Source: Euglena gracilis (Eukaryota > Euglenida > Euglenophyceae > Euglenales). From it: DNA of 64,000 nucleotides. Each line of letters opens with the position of its first letter. Positions within the stretch are counted from its first letter, which is position 1. A program made the translations under genes and the position numbers. The notes beneath the pieces were generated by a model. That model made no database searches and was not told where the DNA came from. It saw only the letters and a program-made list of their open reading frames with translations. Shown here piece by piece: positions 1 through 12,047 of this stretch. The DNA is taken from assembly GCA_039621445.1 (NCBI GenBank), contig CP154955.1, positions 5,074,785 to 5,138,784 on the forward strand, in the 5' to 3' direction.

Positions 1-67
1 TTCCTACCGGGGGTTTTTGGGTACTTTGGCGGAAATTTTTGGCTGCCGACGCCAGCGGCAGCCGACA
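1..67 (-). repeat. 3' LTR of family X copy 1 (partial)
   Basis: Matches 4932-4998 with three mismatches and ends in CCGACA, the family terminus. The rest of this LTR lies outside the window. In sense (minus) orientation this is the 3' LTR. Confidence 0.7.
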
Positions 68-86
68 CCGCCCCCCCCCCCCCTTG
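68..86 (-). promoter_or_regulatory. Polypurine tract of X copy 1
   Basis: The minus strand reads CAAGG followed by a long G run and CGG, abutting the LTR terminus TGTCGG. A purine tract at the 3' LTR is where plus-strand DNA synthesis is primed in LTR retrotransposons. The equivalent site in the other X copies is at 54417 and 63730. Confidence 0.5.
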
Positions 87-87
87 C

Positions 88-3000
88 GACGTTAGTCAGA
101 CCCATTTTCCCGCCCCCCCCCGAGCAAAAAAAAACGGGGAGAGAGCATGTTTTTTTGTGGGGGCGAAAATTCATGTGTTTTTTTTTGAAACGGGTCCGCC
201 TTTTTGTTTTTTTGAAAATTGGTGTTACGCGTCTGCCCTCCCCCCCAGCCATAATACCGGGCACCTTGGGGGCCTCTGAAAAAATCAGGTCTTCGGGGGA
301 AGCCCCCCGCACCCTTTTCCTCCGACAAGCATGGGGAACGGGTCTTTGAACACAAATCTGAAAAACGATTCCAAACGAAACAAACTCTGGGCACTCCACC
401 CCAAGGCCTAAATCCCACGCTGCCCCTTGGTGAAAATCTTTTTTGGCAGCTTTCATTGTGTGAAACTTCATTTGTCAATTTTTTTTAAAAAATCAGGAAC
501 TTTGGCCAACAGTGTCTCAAAAAATGAATTGTTTGGGAAAAAGAAAACCAGAAACCTAGGCATTCCTTTCCAATTCGGGACAGAATGGTGAGGAAAAGGT
601 TGAAGGTGAATGGGTGCAATGGTGAGAGGGTAAGACGGTTATATGGAATAGTGTACAATGGGTGTGCGGGTTCGTGTGCGTGTGCGGTTGTGTGTTTTGT
701 GTGTATGCACGCTCACTTCCTTGTCATGCATTCCAACCGAAAATGACTGGGTCGATGTTTTTTTGAACGCCAAGAGAACAGGGCTTCACACTGGCCCCCG
801 GCCACTATGTCACAGGGCTTTAGTGTCCACGTGGCTGGGTTTTTTTTTTGACCCACACCAGGGCCTTAGGACGGAGGAGGGGTCATCTCCAGTCCAGGGT
901 CCCCCCTCCCGAGTTCGGATGCCTCCAAGCTGTGTTCCATGAAAAAAATGCCTTTGACGAATGTCCATAATCCAAACCGAATCAGAAAACTGAGTTCTAA
1001 AACTCCAACTGATTTTGTCGTCCACCAGAAAAATTATCAAAACCCCAGGTTTTTCCATCTCTTTGAATAAAAATTCTCCAGCAACAAAAAAATCCTCAAA
1101 AAATCAAAAATCTGGGTCCAACCCACAAGTCCAGGGCCTACACCCTCAACATCGAGAATTTCAACCTGCCACATCCAACAAACAAAGTCCAACCGAGAGC
1201 AACCAACCCAACAGAAGCAACATCGAACAGCACACCGTTGCATGGGGGCCAGGCCATCCAGCCCAGCTCTGGGCTCAACCAATCACAGCCGAAACCAACC
1301 AATTCGGCTTGCCAATTAAAATTCACTGCCCCCCCCCCCCAGTCACACGGGGTATTGGGGGTCAAATGACATGGCAAACACAAAAATACTGAAAATTCAA
1401 ATCCAACTTTCTCACCCAAGGCGATTTTTCGTTCCCCCCCCCCCAGCAAAGGGCAGGGGGCATAAACCTGGGTTCAGCCTCCAAAAAAAAACACAAACCT
1501 GGACCGTAATATCCAAACCGGCTGAAATCTCACACACGTCAAAGGACGGGCCTTCACAATGCCCCCCCCCCCACCGTCAACCAGTGTGGGGAGGGCCATG
1601 GGTTAAAATTTCCTGTCTGCAAAACTGAAATCCCCACTTGACGAAAAAAATGGGAAAAATGGAAATTTCATCAAACCCCGTCACAATCTGGGGTGTGACC
1701 AAAAACTGTCACGGTCACAAAATGATGCATTCCTGTCCCCACCCAAACGTCTCACAGGGTATCCAATTCTGAGTCAAAAATTCCAACCACAAAGCCAAAA
1801 CCTATTTTGATCCACACCAACAAAAAACAGGGCTAAACACAGCCCCCCCCCCAGCTGCACGAGGAGGGGAGAACAAATGGCTCCGAACCACAAGCAAAAT
1901 CCTGAGATCCAAAAACATAAAAAATCTGTGGGAGCAGCCAACCTGTGCTGGACCTGGGCTATGGAAGTGCTGCCCACTGCAGGCACTTTGGGGTCAGCCA
2001 TTACGCTTCACAGCACTTGAGTAAAATAAATACATCCACCATTCGGCGATTCCATAAACAATCCACATTTTGTAATCATGACAATCGTAATCATGTGATT
2101 CAATTGCTTGGGTCTCATAAATATCATTGTTCTGTTCTCCATCTCATTGAAATGTTCATCCCAGTCTTTGAAGTCGATTCTTTGCAAACTGTTGAAATCC
2201 TTGAATTCAATAAATTCAGTCAAAATCCTTGATAACTTGACTGCTTTGCTCCTTCGTTTCGTGATAGATTGCTTGATTGCTTGCAAAACCTGCATGACAA
2301 AGAACACACACGCACAAATTCACCACTGGCAACACACAAGGCAGATTTCTGAAATTTCTCACTGAACCAAGCCTGAAAATGCCACTGAACTCCTGACCAA
2401 AACAGCACTTAAAATCTGATCTTGATCCATCAAATGGGTCACACGAAAACTGCTCCAACAAGCCTCAAACTGTAAAAATTACGTTTGGGAGTTTTGCATT
2501 GTGAGGCGTCCCACACTTCCGTGTTTTTCTCCCTGAAGCAAACTCCACAGCCGAAAAAATGCCGCAGAAAGTGCAACCCACAGATCAACAGATTTTTCAC
2601 TGAAAAACTGAACTGAATGACGATGCTGCCACCGATGGGCACAAAAATGAATTTTCCTCAGCGGTGTCTTTTCCTCCTGGGTTAATCCACCTTGGTTCCC
2701 ACTGACTGAAAACTGAAAACTGTTTCCTGAGCCCTTAGATGGGTGGCCACAGGGGTGTTTATTCCTGGCCTGGGTCTATACCAACCCTTGGAACCCCTCT
2801 TTGCGCGCTTTCCAAAAACAAATTTTGGTTCGAGTGGTCATCAGAGGTCTCCCCCCGACCCCAGGTTTTGGCAAAAACCCAGATAAAACCTCTACAGGCC
2901 TGCTGGGCTGCCACACTCGAAAACCACAATAAAACTGGACTGAAAAATTCCAAAAACTGTGCCGATTCTCCAACATGTATCCTTGTCCGTGGTAAAGTTT

Positions 3001-3500
3001 CTCTCTGGAAAAACCGTCCCATGACAAAAGTGACCAGAAAAAACACAAATCAAAATTGCACCTAAGATGCCTGATTTGTCCCCGTCTGGGATGGTGACAC
3101 ATGTCAACGTGCCCCACCACAAAATGACATTCGGGACAAGAACCGAAAACTGAAAACTCTGAAACTGAAAATGAAAGATCATTGATCTGGCTGCATGAAC
3201 ACTAGGAGAAATTCCCAAGCATCGTGGCTGGGCGTCTCCATTTAAGTGGAAAGCAACTGGGGGAAAACATGCACACCAGAAACCAGATTCAAAATGTTTG
3301 ACTTGGCTGTTTTCCTTAAGTCAAACTCTGTGAACTGAAAATCCAGATTTAAACTTCTGGCTGATTGCGCATCTGCCTCTGACCAGCTCACCAAAAGAAG
3401 TATGAAACAACAATCACAAAGCAACAAACAAACCACAAAAACACTGATGCCTGTAAAGTGTTGTGCGCTGCCAGTCAGTGGTTTGACCTGTGCTGAAAGA
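88..3500 (-). other. Non-coding interior of X copy 1 with C-run ladder
   Basis: No protein family recognised. C runs of 9 to 14 nt recur (near 107, 1327, 1433, 1561 and 1842), each in a similar context, and the homologous part of X copy 2 (55608-56240) shows the same ladder. Short CTGAAAACTGAAAACTG-type repeats occur near 2705 and 3140, again with counterparts in copy 2 near 57385. Open frames here are short and unrelated to each other, so I treat the stretch as non-coding. Confidence 0.5.
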
Positions 3501-3504
3501 AAAA

Positions 3505-3693
3505 TCACCAACACCACTGATACGGTGGATACCATCCCCAGTTGTTCCATGGATTTAAATGCCAGTCCCAACCCCACCAATCTTGAAACCAACTTGGTCT
3601 CAAAAATTGAAAGTCATTCCAACTGTTTTTGGCAGGCCTGTAGGAATTTTTTTCGTCGTCTGAATTTTTTTGCTGTGTTTTTTTTTTTTTTTT

Positions 3694-3724
<31 letters not shown>

Positions 3725-4377
3725 CTGAATTTTCTTGGCTGTGCGGCAAAATCCGAGGAAGATTTCTCAGAAGACACTGATGACGGCTGCAAATTTGTGA
3801 CATGTCCAGAGGTCAGGTTCACAGGCACAAAATGTTCTGGACTTGGTAATTTCAGTTCACTGGGCTGCAACTTTTCAGCGATTTGCAGTTCCAACATTTT
3901 TATTTGCTCGGTCAACCTTCCGATTTCCATTTCTGCCTTTCCCAATGAATCTGTCACCTCTTTCGGCTGTTTCGTCAGAGCCTCGCCCTCAACATTCAGG
4001 GACTGAATCTTGTTAATTGCCCACTTTGAGTTTCGAGTCAAAAAATCTGTTTCTGTGTCCTGTCCCTATGAGGGGCTGGGCTCACGTGACCAACCCTGCC
4101 AATTTTTTTCAATGTGTTCAAGTCTGCATTCCAAATATCTCAGATTGAAACGAAGTGACCCTTCAGGAGCATCCACAACATCAGTCCACAGAGCATGAAA
4201 CTGCAAAACAATTCCTCCAAATCATCCACAACTTCCAGTTGAAAGTCATCAAAATTGCTGATTGCAACCACGCTTTCAAGCTTTTGGCGAACAATTTCCA
4301 AGTCACAAAAATCTGATTTGTCAGCAACCGAATCCAAAAGTTCTTCACTGACAGAGTCAGTGAAGCCACCTCTGCGT
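3505..4377 (-). pseudogene. Gag-like coiled-coil protein of element X, broken
   Basis: Starting just inside the primer-binding site, minus-strand frames give one coherent hydrophilic protein with at least one frameshift near 4200 and a stop near 4070. The N-terminal part is acidic (SEELLDSVADKSDF). The next part (4041-3750) has a heptad-like pattern (LTEQIKMLELQIAEKL) that predicts a coiled coil. The C-terminal part (3640-3505) is rich in Trp and Gly (WGWDWHLNPW). The position directly after the 5' LTR and the coiled coil plus low-complexity tail suggest Gag. No CCHC knuckle is visible. A 47-nt poly(A) (sense strand) interrupts it at 3678-3724. Confidence 0.5.
3678..3724. repeat. Poly(T) tract, 47 nt
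   Basis: All T except an A at 3695. It lies inside the Gag-like frame of X copy 1, where it would encode a lysine run on the minus strand. No target duplication or 3' retrotransposed sequence flanks it, so it does not look like a SINE or LINE tail. Confidence 0.8.
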
Positions 4378-4381
4378 ACCA
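4364..4381 (-). promoter_or_regulatory. Primer-binding site of X copy 1
   Basis: Minus strand TGGTACGCAGAGGTGGCT starts with TGG immediately after the LTR end, as expected for pairing with a tRNA 3' CCA end. It closely matches the sites of X copy 2 (58521-58538) and of the gypsy element (35938-35955). I cannot name the tRNA. Confidence 0.65.
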
Positions 4382-4998
4382 TGTTGGGGGTCCGGGACCC
4401 TCCTCGCCCGGGGGGGCCGCCGCTTTCGCTGGGGCCGCAACTTCCCTTTTCCGGCCCTGGTGGGCTCAGGCCAGGGCCTTTGTGAAATTGGGCCCCGTTT
4501 TCGAACATGCCAACCGGCGGTAAAGGAGGTGAGGTGTGCCCCCCCGACCAAGGCTCCCCAGTTGCCCCGCGTAGGATCTTTTTTTCTTTCCCTTGTTGGT
4601 TTTCCCCCATTTTCCAACTTTGAACTTGAGGCTGAAAAATCCAAAGAGGCAAAATCCAACCCACCTACTTGGGTAAGCAAATCAGCAGCACAAGACAAAC
4701 CTGGCTTGGAGGTTTGGGAGTACCCGGTTTCAGGAAACCTGCTGCTTGGGGTAGGAAACTATTTGGAAAGCAATGCCTTGGTTTCTTGGAATAATTGAAT
4801 TGATCCTTTTGATTGTTCAATTCTCAGGTGACTTTTCTGCTTCTGTGATTCTCAAATCGAATTCTCAAATTCTTCTTGAAATATGCCGTGGTTCCAATTC
4901 CACTCGCGTGGCGGCTGACTTGCTCTGGTGGTTCCTACCGGGGGTTTTTGCGTATTTTGGGGGAAATTTTTGGCTGCCGACGCCAGCGGCAGCCGACA
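4382..4998 (-). repeat. 5' LTR of family X copy 1 (617 bp)
   Basis: Begins TGTTGG and ends CCGACA on the plus strand, a near-inverted terminal pair typical of LTRs. It contains GCGTAGGATC at 4569-4578, a motif shared with the gypsy LTRs. Its last 67 bp match the LTR end at 1-67. Confidence 0.65.
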
Positions 4999-5055
4999 CC
5001 TGTTTTTACATGTTTGCTACAGGTCAGGAACAGTACCTGCACCGTGTATCACGGC

Positions 5056-5478
5056 TCAGTACGATGACAACCAGCAGTCAACCACACAATTTCTCTGTAT
5101 CTCTCTGTGAACTGTCTGTGTAGGATCATTGCCTAAATCTGCTACGAAGTGTACGTCCAAGGCTTCCCTGTTGACGACTTTTCCCCGGAAAATCCTTTTT
5201 TCTTTCTCCTGGTGTGCACTTACTAAGGTGAGGAAAAACCTTTCGAGTAACAAAAACAATTGTCCCAATTCCCCTATGCTAAGGTAAAGCACAGGGGAAG
5301 TCGCTGTGTAGTATTTTAATTCACAGTCGTGTTCAGTTTGTTCTGATGATTTCTCACTGACTTGAAATGAGACAAAATGTGCAGAATGGAACACCACCTG
5401 TGAGGACAAAAGGCCATGCTCGCTGGTGTGATATGTGTCGCTAAATCCCGTATGATCTGCACGATCTTCAGGCTGTGC
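5056..5478 (-). CDS. Unassigned open frame, possible exon
   Basis: A 141-codon frame open from 5478 to a stop at 5056. The composition looks protein-like (contains GELGQLFLLLERFFLTLV and KEKRIFRGKVVNREALD) and is not low complexity. On the minus strand the frame is preceded by GTGTGTGAGCACAG, which could be a splice acceptor. There is no convincing start codon and I recognise no family. It could be a host exon or part of an unknown element. Confidence 0.3.
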   Translation of the reverse strand, partial: AQPEDRADHTGFSDTYHTSEHGLLSSQVVFHSAHFVSFQVSEKSSEQTEHDCELKYYTATSPVLYLSIGELGQLFLLLERFFLTLVSAHQEKEKRIFRGKVVNREALDVHFVADLGNDPTQTVHREIQRNCVVDCWLSSY

Positions 5479-5499
5479 TCACACACAGCCGTCGGTTTG

Positions 5500-6420
5500 C
5501 GACGGATCAGGAATATGCATATTTCCTACAGCGCTGGGGGATCGTGCCTGGTACACATTGTGGTAATTCTCAATTGAAATTTTCACCGTCCCCGGCGCTT
5601 CACGCTGTCAGGGGGGACTTTTTTACGGGGGGTTTTGGGGATGCTTATTTTGGGGGTGCCTTTTTGTGGGTGCAATATACTTGCAAACGTTTCCCTTTCT
5701 AATAAATTTGAAGGTATTAGCGATGTCCATAAGGGACGGACAGGAACGGGTTGTAAACGTAAGTTTGCAACGTTGTTCAGAAAGGAGGGTAATGGGACTG
5801 AGGCAAGATGTCTCAGCAGAGGCCAGAGACCCCAGAAAGCACCATATTTCTGAGCTTTTTTGGTCCACGCCTTTTTATAAGGATTCAAAATGGGGTGAAA
5901 TTACTTATTTTCTCACACAGCCAGCAACAAGAGAACCCCTGAGTAGGGCGTTTCTGGCCTGTGTGGGTGATACCTCGAACAACTGCCGTATATCATCAGC
6001 AACCTCATCAGATGATGATTGGTGGGGGGCACCTCTTTGAGAAGGATGTTCCAGAGATGCGTAAAAGCCACTCTGGTATCTTTTCAGACTTGGACATCTC
6101 CTTATAGAATAGAAAAAGGATGAAGATTAAATATTTGTTAAATTGACCTGAGTAGATCACGCAAATGGGGGGCACCTAGTGGGTGGCATTTTCTCTCCAC
6201 AACAGCCTTGAAACATTCCTGGATAAGGATTTTTTGACACATGGTGTGTGCGGGTCCTTCAGCTTTATTGTAGGGGCCAAAAGGGAGAAGTCCAAAAGCC
6301 CAAAAGTCCAAAAGAGGAACGCCACCAGAACTTTTACTGTGGAAAAAGCGGCATCCTGGACAGAAATTTTAGAAATGATAGACCAGGGGGACCTAGAGCC
6401 CCTCCAGGTTTTCCATTAGA
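5500..6420. other. Unclassified spacer
   Basis: No gene, RNA or repeat recognised. Frames on both strands are short. A short repetitive patch (CCAAAAG repeats) lies at 6280-6320. Confidence 0.4.
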
Positions 6421-6424
6421 CAGT

Positions 6425-6720
6425 TCAGGGCATGTGTTGTCTTTGCCTCCCAATGGGGCCACCTGGACCAACAACAGCTAAAGTTTTGTTTTTGGGGAGG
6501 CAAAAAGCTTCGTCTGGAGGGTGCTGAATAGCTGAAAAGTTTTCACCAGATGATGAAAAAGGGCTTTGTCCAGGGAATAACACCGCTTGTGTTGTCCGCA
6601 CCTGCTCAGACGGTCTGCCAGGCACTGGCTGGAGGGGACGCATTCCACCTCCAGGGTGAAATTCTTGACATTGATTCAGCCGAAGGAGTGCCGCGGTATG
6701 CCCCCTGCCCGTACGGGGAC
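6425..6720 (-). pseudogene. DIRS-like RNase H C-terminal remnant
   Basis: Minus-strand translation gives CLADRLSR, then a SLDKALFHHLVKTF-like stretch and LFASPKTKL. These match the end of DIRS-type RNase H domains: the (L)ADxLSR block, then the segment ending in FASPxNxKL. The same blocks occur in the better copies at 38.1-38.5 kb and 47.7-48.1 kb. It lies upstream of the array at 7031. Several frameshifts make it non-functional. Confidence 0.55.
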
Positions 6721-6865
6721 TCACACGGCGGGACCGGGGCCTCGAAACCACGACGTCCACTTTGTGATCCCAGCAGCTTACCAAATACGTTACTCGAACA
6801 ATACTCGGCTTGGTAGTACGCACCCACCACAGTATGGTGCCGTAGGCTCTCCGGCCCGCGGCACA
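6680..6865 (-). mobile_element. SINE family S2, diverged copy
   Basis: Matches, with many substitutions, the SINE part of the array units and the young copy at 15092-15306. Shared blocks include the CCGCGGTATGCC region, GACTCACAC, and GGTAGTACGCACC against GGTAATATGCACC. The tRNA-like B-box region lies on the minus strand. Confidence 0.55.
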
Positions 6866-7030
6866 CACTCCACTCCTAAGAGCCTTACCACACTAGCCTG
6901 CTGCGTCACCGTGGCAGTGGCCCCTAAAGGTCGGTGTACGCCTCACACGGCCGAAGTTGCACTGGTACTGTGTCACCAGGCTGCACGCCCCTGCAGCTCG
7001 AATTTACGTTAACCGGCATGTTTACGTGTT
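6866..7030. other. Short unclassified spacer before the array
   Basis: Contains no ORF of note and no match to the array unit. The array similarity begins at about 7029. Confidence 0.4.
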
Positions 7031-8720
7031 GTCATCTTCCACGGGCTCTGCCGCCTGGCAGCGTCCTTCTTTGCGTCGGCCTGGGACGTTTTAATGGTGT
7101 AGGTGTTCAGGTCGCTGTAGTCTCGCCGCATCCGCCTCCGCGTTCCGGGCACCTTGGTCCGGCTCTGAACTCCGTTTCGTGTGGCATAAGACGGGCCCCT
7201 CTGCCACCGTGCTTATAGCCGAAGTCGCGCCGACCAATCCCCGCGGCATGTCCTCTGAATTCATGGGATCGACCAGGACTCACACTGCCGGACCGGGAAC
7301 TGGAACCCGCGACCTCCCGTCTGTGATCAAAGCAGCTTACAGAATACGCTGCTCGAGCGATACTCATCTTGGAAATATGCACCTACCACTGTAGTGTGTT
7401 GTATGCTCTCCTGTCTGCTGCACACAAACAGCCGTTGGAAGGACGGTTGCTAAATTTTGTTCAGATGGTTCTCCCGTTTGCTTAAGTAGTATACAATTAC
7501 TTCATTGTCTACACACGGACAGACGCTGTCCTTCGGTCTTGCCAAGGATGTGACTGTATTTGTGGCAGCCAGGATTTCTTTTGCATTTATGTGAATCGAT
7601 TGCTTTTCCCTCCAGTACTTTTGGATGTACTTGCCTGATGCTCAGTCGCGTACCCATCAGCCCAGTGTGCTCTTGTCTGAGTGCAAGGTTTGTGTGTTTT
7701 TGCACAAACGGTCTTCGTGACCAAATTCCCAGCAAAATACTTTACATGTTTTAGTCCTTCTTTATGCAATCGTGAGATCAACCCCATTGGTCCTGGGAAT
7801 TCCCAACCAGAACGTTGGAGAGCATTGTGGTGAAGGACCTTAAACATGGCAGCGCCAGCAGATTTGCCTTGATTTTTTCTAAAATAAAAACTACCTGCCT
7901 TTTTGACGTGACTTGTTTTTGTAATGAACGTTCCCACTTCTTTCTGACTCCTTTCTTTTTTTGGGTGGAGAGTTGCCACTTTCTGTCATGGAAGCTGATC
8001 AGAAACTCAAAGTGGGCAACCATTGGCTGGGCTGCAGCAGGCTTTCCTTATCACTTATTCTGCACCCACTGACTAACAAATCCTCCACCATCACGTTGAG
8101 ACGTTTTGTGAAGCTTACTGGGATTGAACTTGTTACTACATGTCGTCAAGATAGACACACACCTGCATTCCGATTTGATGCCATCTTTTTTTGTTTGTAC
8201 CCAATTAGGCTTTGAAAAAATCTGGGCACTACGTGTAGCCCAAAGGGGCCTGCTTTTTATTCCCAGACCTGGTCTCCAAACTTGTGCCTTGGGTAAGGCT
8301 TCAAGGTGAAGTGCAGGGACGGATGAAAATCAGCATCTTAAGAATCGACTTTTGCACCCCAACTACTTTTTTGAAGGACGGGGTACACGCCCAACTTGTG
8401 ATACAGGGATAACGTTTTGTGTTGGAGGCGGCCCCTGGGATGCGGCGCAGGCATGGCAAAACACCAGAAACTACCATCAGTGGAACCTTCCGCTTTGTGG
8501 AAGTTTCTAATTCGAGGCTTATATATGACCTCCTCCCTGTAGTCGGGTCCGAGCCTGAACACTTCACCCAAAATATGGCATACACCAATACTCGTGCTTG
8601 ATTTGGAAGAATTAATGGAAAGTGTTGGTATCTGGAAAGTTGCCGAAAGACCGCCCAGAAACTGAAGTCTTCATGGACTACCAGAATGCCAAGGGGATGA
8701 ATGTCAGCCTTGGCCTTGCC
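7031..8720 (-). repeat. Array unit 1
   Basis: 1,690 bp, full length. Minus-strand RT remnants include AKVDS followed by a stop and DADFHPSLH (compare KIDLKDAYFHIPLH in DIRS RT). Further on, CVYLDDM is readable (8100-8160), the YxDD catalytic box of DIRS-type RT. Confidence 0.75.
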
Positions 8721-10357
8721 GTCTTCCACCACCTCTGCCCCCTGGCAGCGTCCTTCTTTGCGTCGGCCTGGGACGTTTTAATGGTGTAGGTGTTTCAGTC
8801 TCTCTATTCTCGGCACATCTGCCACCGCCTTCCGGGCACCTTGGTCCGGCTCTGAACTCCGTTTGGTGTTGCATAAGACGGGCCCCTCTGCCACCGTGCT
8901 TACAGCCGAAGTCGCGCCGACCGATCCCCGTGGCATGCCCTCTGACTGCATGGGGTCGACCAGGGCTCACACTGCCGGACCAGGAACTGGAACCCGGGAC
9001 CTCCCCCGTTTGATCAAAGCAGGTTACGGATTACGCTGCTCGGGAGATACTCAGCTTGGTAATATGCACCTACCACTGTAGTGTGTCGTATGCTCTCCTG
9101 TCTGCCGCACGCAAACAGCCATTGGAAGAACGGTTGCTAAATTGTGTTCAGATGGTTCCCCCCTTTGCTTAAGTGGTATACAATTACTTCATTGTCTACA
9201 CACAGACAGACTCTGTTCTTCGGTCTTGCCAAGGATGTGACTGTTTTGTGGCAGCCATGATTTCTTTTGCACCTATGTGAATCGAGTAGCCATCCGCCCA
9301 CTGTGGTCCTGTCTGAGTGCAAGGTTTTTGTGTGTTTTTGCACAAACGGTCTTCGTGACCAAATTCCCAGCAAAATACTTTACATGTTTTAGTCCTTATT
9401 TATGCAATCGTGAGAGCAACCCCATGGGTCCTGGGAATTCCCAACCAGAACGTTGGAGAGCATTGTGGTGAAGGACCTTAAACATGGCAGCGCCAGCAGA
9501 TTTGCCTTGAGTTTTTCTAAAATAAAAACTACCTGCCTTTTTGACGTGACTTGTTTTTGTAATGAACGTTCCCACTTCTTTCTGACTCCTTTCTTTTTTT
9601 GGGTGGAGAGTTGCCACTTTCTGTCATGGAAGCTGATCAGAAACCCAAAGTGGGCAACCATTGGCTGGGCTGCAGCAGGCTTTCCTTATCACTTATTCTG
9701 CACCCACTGGCTAACAAATCCTCCACCATCACGTTGAGACGTTTTGTGAAGCTTACTGGGATTGAACTTGTTACTACATGTCGTCAAGATAGACACACAC
9801 CTGCATTCCGATTTGACGCCATCTTTTTTTGTTTGTACCCAATTAGGCTTTGAAAAACTCTGGGCACTACGTGTAGCCCAAAGGGGCCTGCTTTTTATTC
9901 CCAGACCTGGTCTCCAAACTTGTGCCTTGGGTAAGGCTTCAAGGTGAAGTGCAGGGACGGATGAAAACCAGCATCTTAAGAATCGACTTTTGCACCCCAA
10001 CTACTTTTTTGAAGGACGGGGTACACGCCCAACTTGTGATACGGGGATAACGTTTTGTGTTGGCGGCGGCCCCTGGGATGCGGCGCAGGCATGGCAAAAC
10101 ACCAGAAACGACCATCAGTGGAATCTTCCGCTTTGCGGAAGTTTCTAATTCGAGGCTTATATATGACCTCCTCCCTGTAGTCGGGTCCGAGCCTGAACAC
10201 TTCACCTCAATGTGGCATACACCAACACTCGTGCTTGATTTGGAAGAATTAATGGAAAGTGTTGATATCTGGAAAGTTGCCGAAAGACCGCCCAGAAACT
10301 GAAGTCTTCATGGACTACCAGAATGCCAAGGGGATGAATGTCAGCCTTGGCCTTGCC
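8721..10357 (-). repeat. Array unit 2
   Basis: 1,637 bp. Lacks about 50 bp near 9286 relative to its neighbours (the block with TTTTCCCTCCAGTGCTTTTGG). Otherwise it follows unit 1. Confidence 0.75.
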
Positions 10358-12047
10358 GTCTTCCACCACCTCTGCCCCCTGGCAGCGTCCTTCTTTGCGT
10401 CGGCCTGGGACGTTTTAATGGTGTAGGTGTTTCAGTCTCTCTATTCTCGGCACATCTGCCACCGCCTTCCGGGGGCACCTTGGTCCGGCTATGAACTCCG
10501 TTTCGTGTTGATAAGACGGGCCCACTGCCACCGTGCTTACAGCCGAAGTCGCGCCGACCGATCCCCGCGGCATGCCCTCTGACTGCAAGGGGTCGACCAG
10601 GGCTCACACTGCCGGACCAGGAACTGGAACCCGGGACCTCCCCCGTTTGATCAAAGCAGGTTACGGATTACGCTGCTCGAGCGATACTCAGCTTGGTAAT
10701 ATGCACCTACCACTGTAGTGTGTCGTATGCTCTCCTGTCTGCCGCACACAAACAGCCATTGGAAGAACGGTTGCTAAATTTTGTTCAGAAGGTTCCTCCC
10801 TTTGCTTAAGTAGTATACAATTACTTCATTGTATACACACGGACAGACTCTGTTCTTCGGTCTTGCCAAGGATGTGACTGTGTTTATGGCAGCCAGGATT
10901 TCTTTTGCATTTATGTGAATCGATTACTTTTCCCTCCAGTGCTTTTGGATGTACTTGCCTGACGCTCGGTCGAGGACCCATCCGCCTAGTGTGCTCCTGT
11001 CTGAGTGCAAGGTTTTTGTGTGTTTTTGCACAAACGGTCTTCGTGACCAAATTCCCAGCAAAATGCTTTACATGTTTTAGACCTTCTTTATGCAATCGTG
11101 AGATCAACTCCATGGGTCCTGGGAGTTCCCCACCAGAACGTTGGAGAGCATTGTGGTGAAGGACCTTAAAAATGTCAGCGCCAGCAGATGTGCCTTGATT
11201 TTTTCTAAAACTAAAACTACCTGCCTTTTTGACACGATTTGTTTTTTTAATGAACGTTCCCACTTCTTTCTGACTCCTTTCATTTTTTGGGGGGGAGAGT
11301 TGCCACTTTCTGTCATAGAAGTTGATCAGACACCCGAAATGGGCAACCATTGGCTGGGATGCAGCAGGCTTTCCTTATCACTTATTCGGCACCCACTGGC
11401 TAATAAATCCTCCACCATCAAGTTGAGACGTTTTGTGAAGATTTCTGGGTTTGAACTTGTTACTACATGTCGTCAAGATAGACACACACCTGCATTCCAA
11501 TTTGACGCCTTCTTTTTTTGTTTGTACCCAATTAGGCTTTGAAAAATCTGGGCACTACGTGTAGCCCAAAGGGGCCTGCTTTTTATTCCCAGACCTGGTC
11601 TCCAAACCTGTGCCTTGGGTAAGGGTTTAAGGTGATGTGCAGGGACGGATGAAAACCAGCATCTTAAGAATCGACTTTTGCACGCCAACTACTTTTTTGA
11701 AGGACGGGGTAGATGCCCAACCTGTGATCCAGGGATAACGTTTTGTGTTGGCGGCGGCCCCTGGGATGCGGCGCAGGCATGGCAAAACACCAGAAACGAC
11801 CATCCCTGGAAACCATCCGCTTTGCGGAAGTTTCTAATTCAAGGCTTATATATGACCTCCTCCCTGTAGTCGGGTCCGAGCCTGAACACTTCACCCAAAA
11901 TATGGCATACACCAATACACGTGCTTGATTTGGAAGAATTAATGGAAAGTGTTGGTATCTGGAAAGTTGCTGAAAGACCTCCCAGAAACTGAAGTCTTCA
12001 TGGACTACCAGAATGCCAAGGGGATGAATGTCAGCCTTGGCCTTGGC
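10358..12047 (-). repeat. Array unit 3
   Basis: 1,690 bp, full length. Carries one of the longest remaining minus frames (10826-11350), covering the RNase H-like region with HPKALEGKVIDSHKCKRN. Confidence 0.75.

Larger units (their letters stand above)
1..4998 (-). mobile_element. LTR retrotransposon, family X (copy 1), 5' end of window cut
   Basis: Two copies of a sequence ending ...CAGCCGACA lie at 1-67 and 4932-4998 and frame about 4.3 kb. Orientation is minus. Directly inside the high-coordinate LTR the minus strand reads TGGTACGCAGAGGTGGCT, a primer-binding site. Directly inside the low-coordinate LTR the minus strand is a purine run. The last 67 bp of the two LTRs differ at three positions. 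The interior holds a Gag-like remnant (3505-4377) but no recognisable protease, RT or integrase, so the copy looks non-autonomous. A diverged relative lies at 54306-59125 and a third starts at 63730. Confidence 0.7.
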
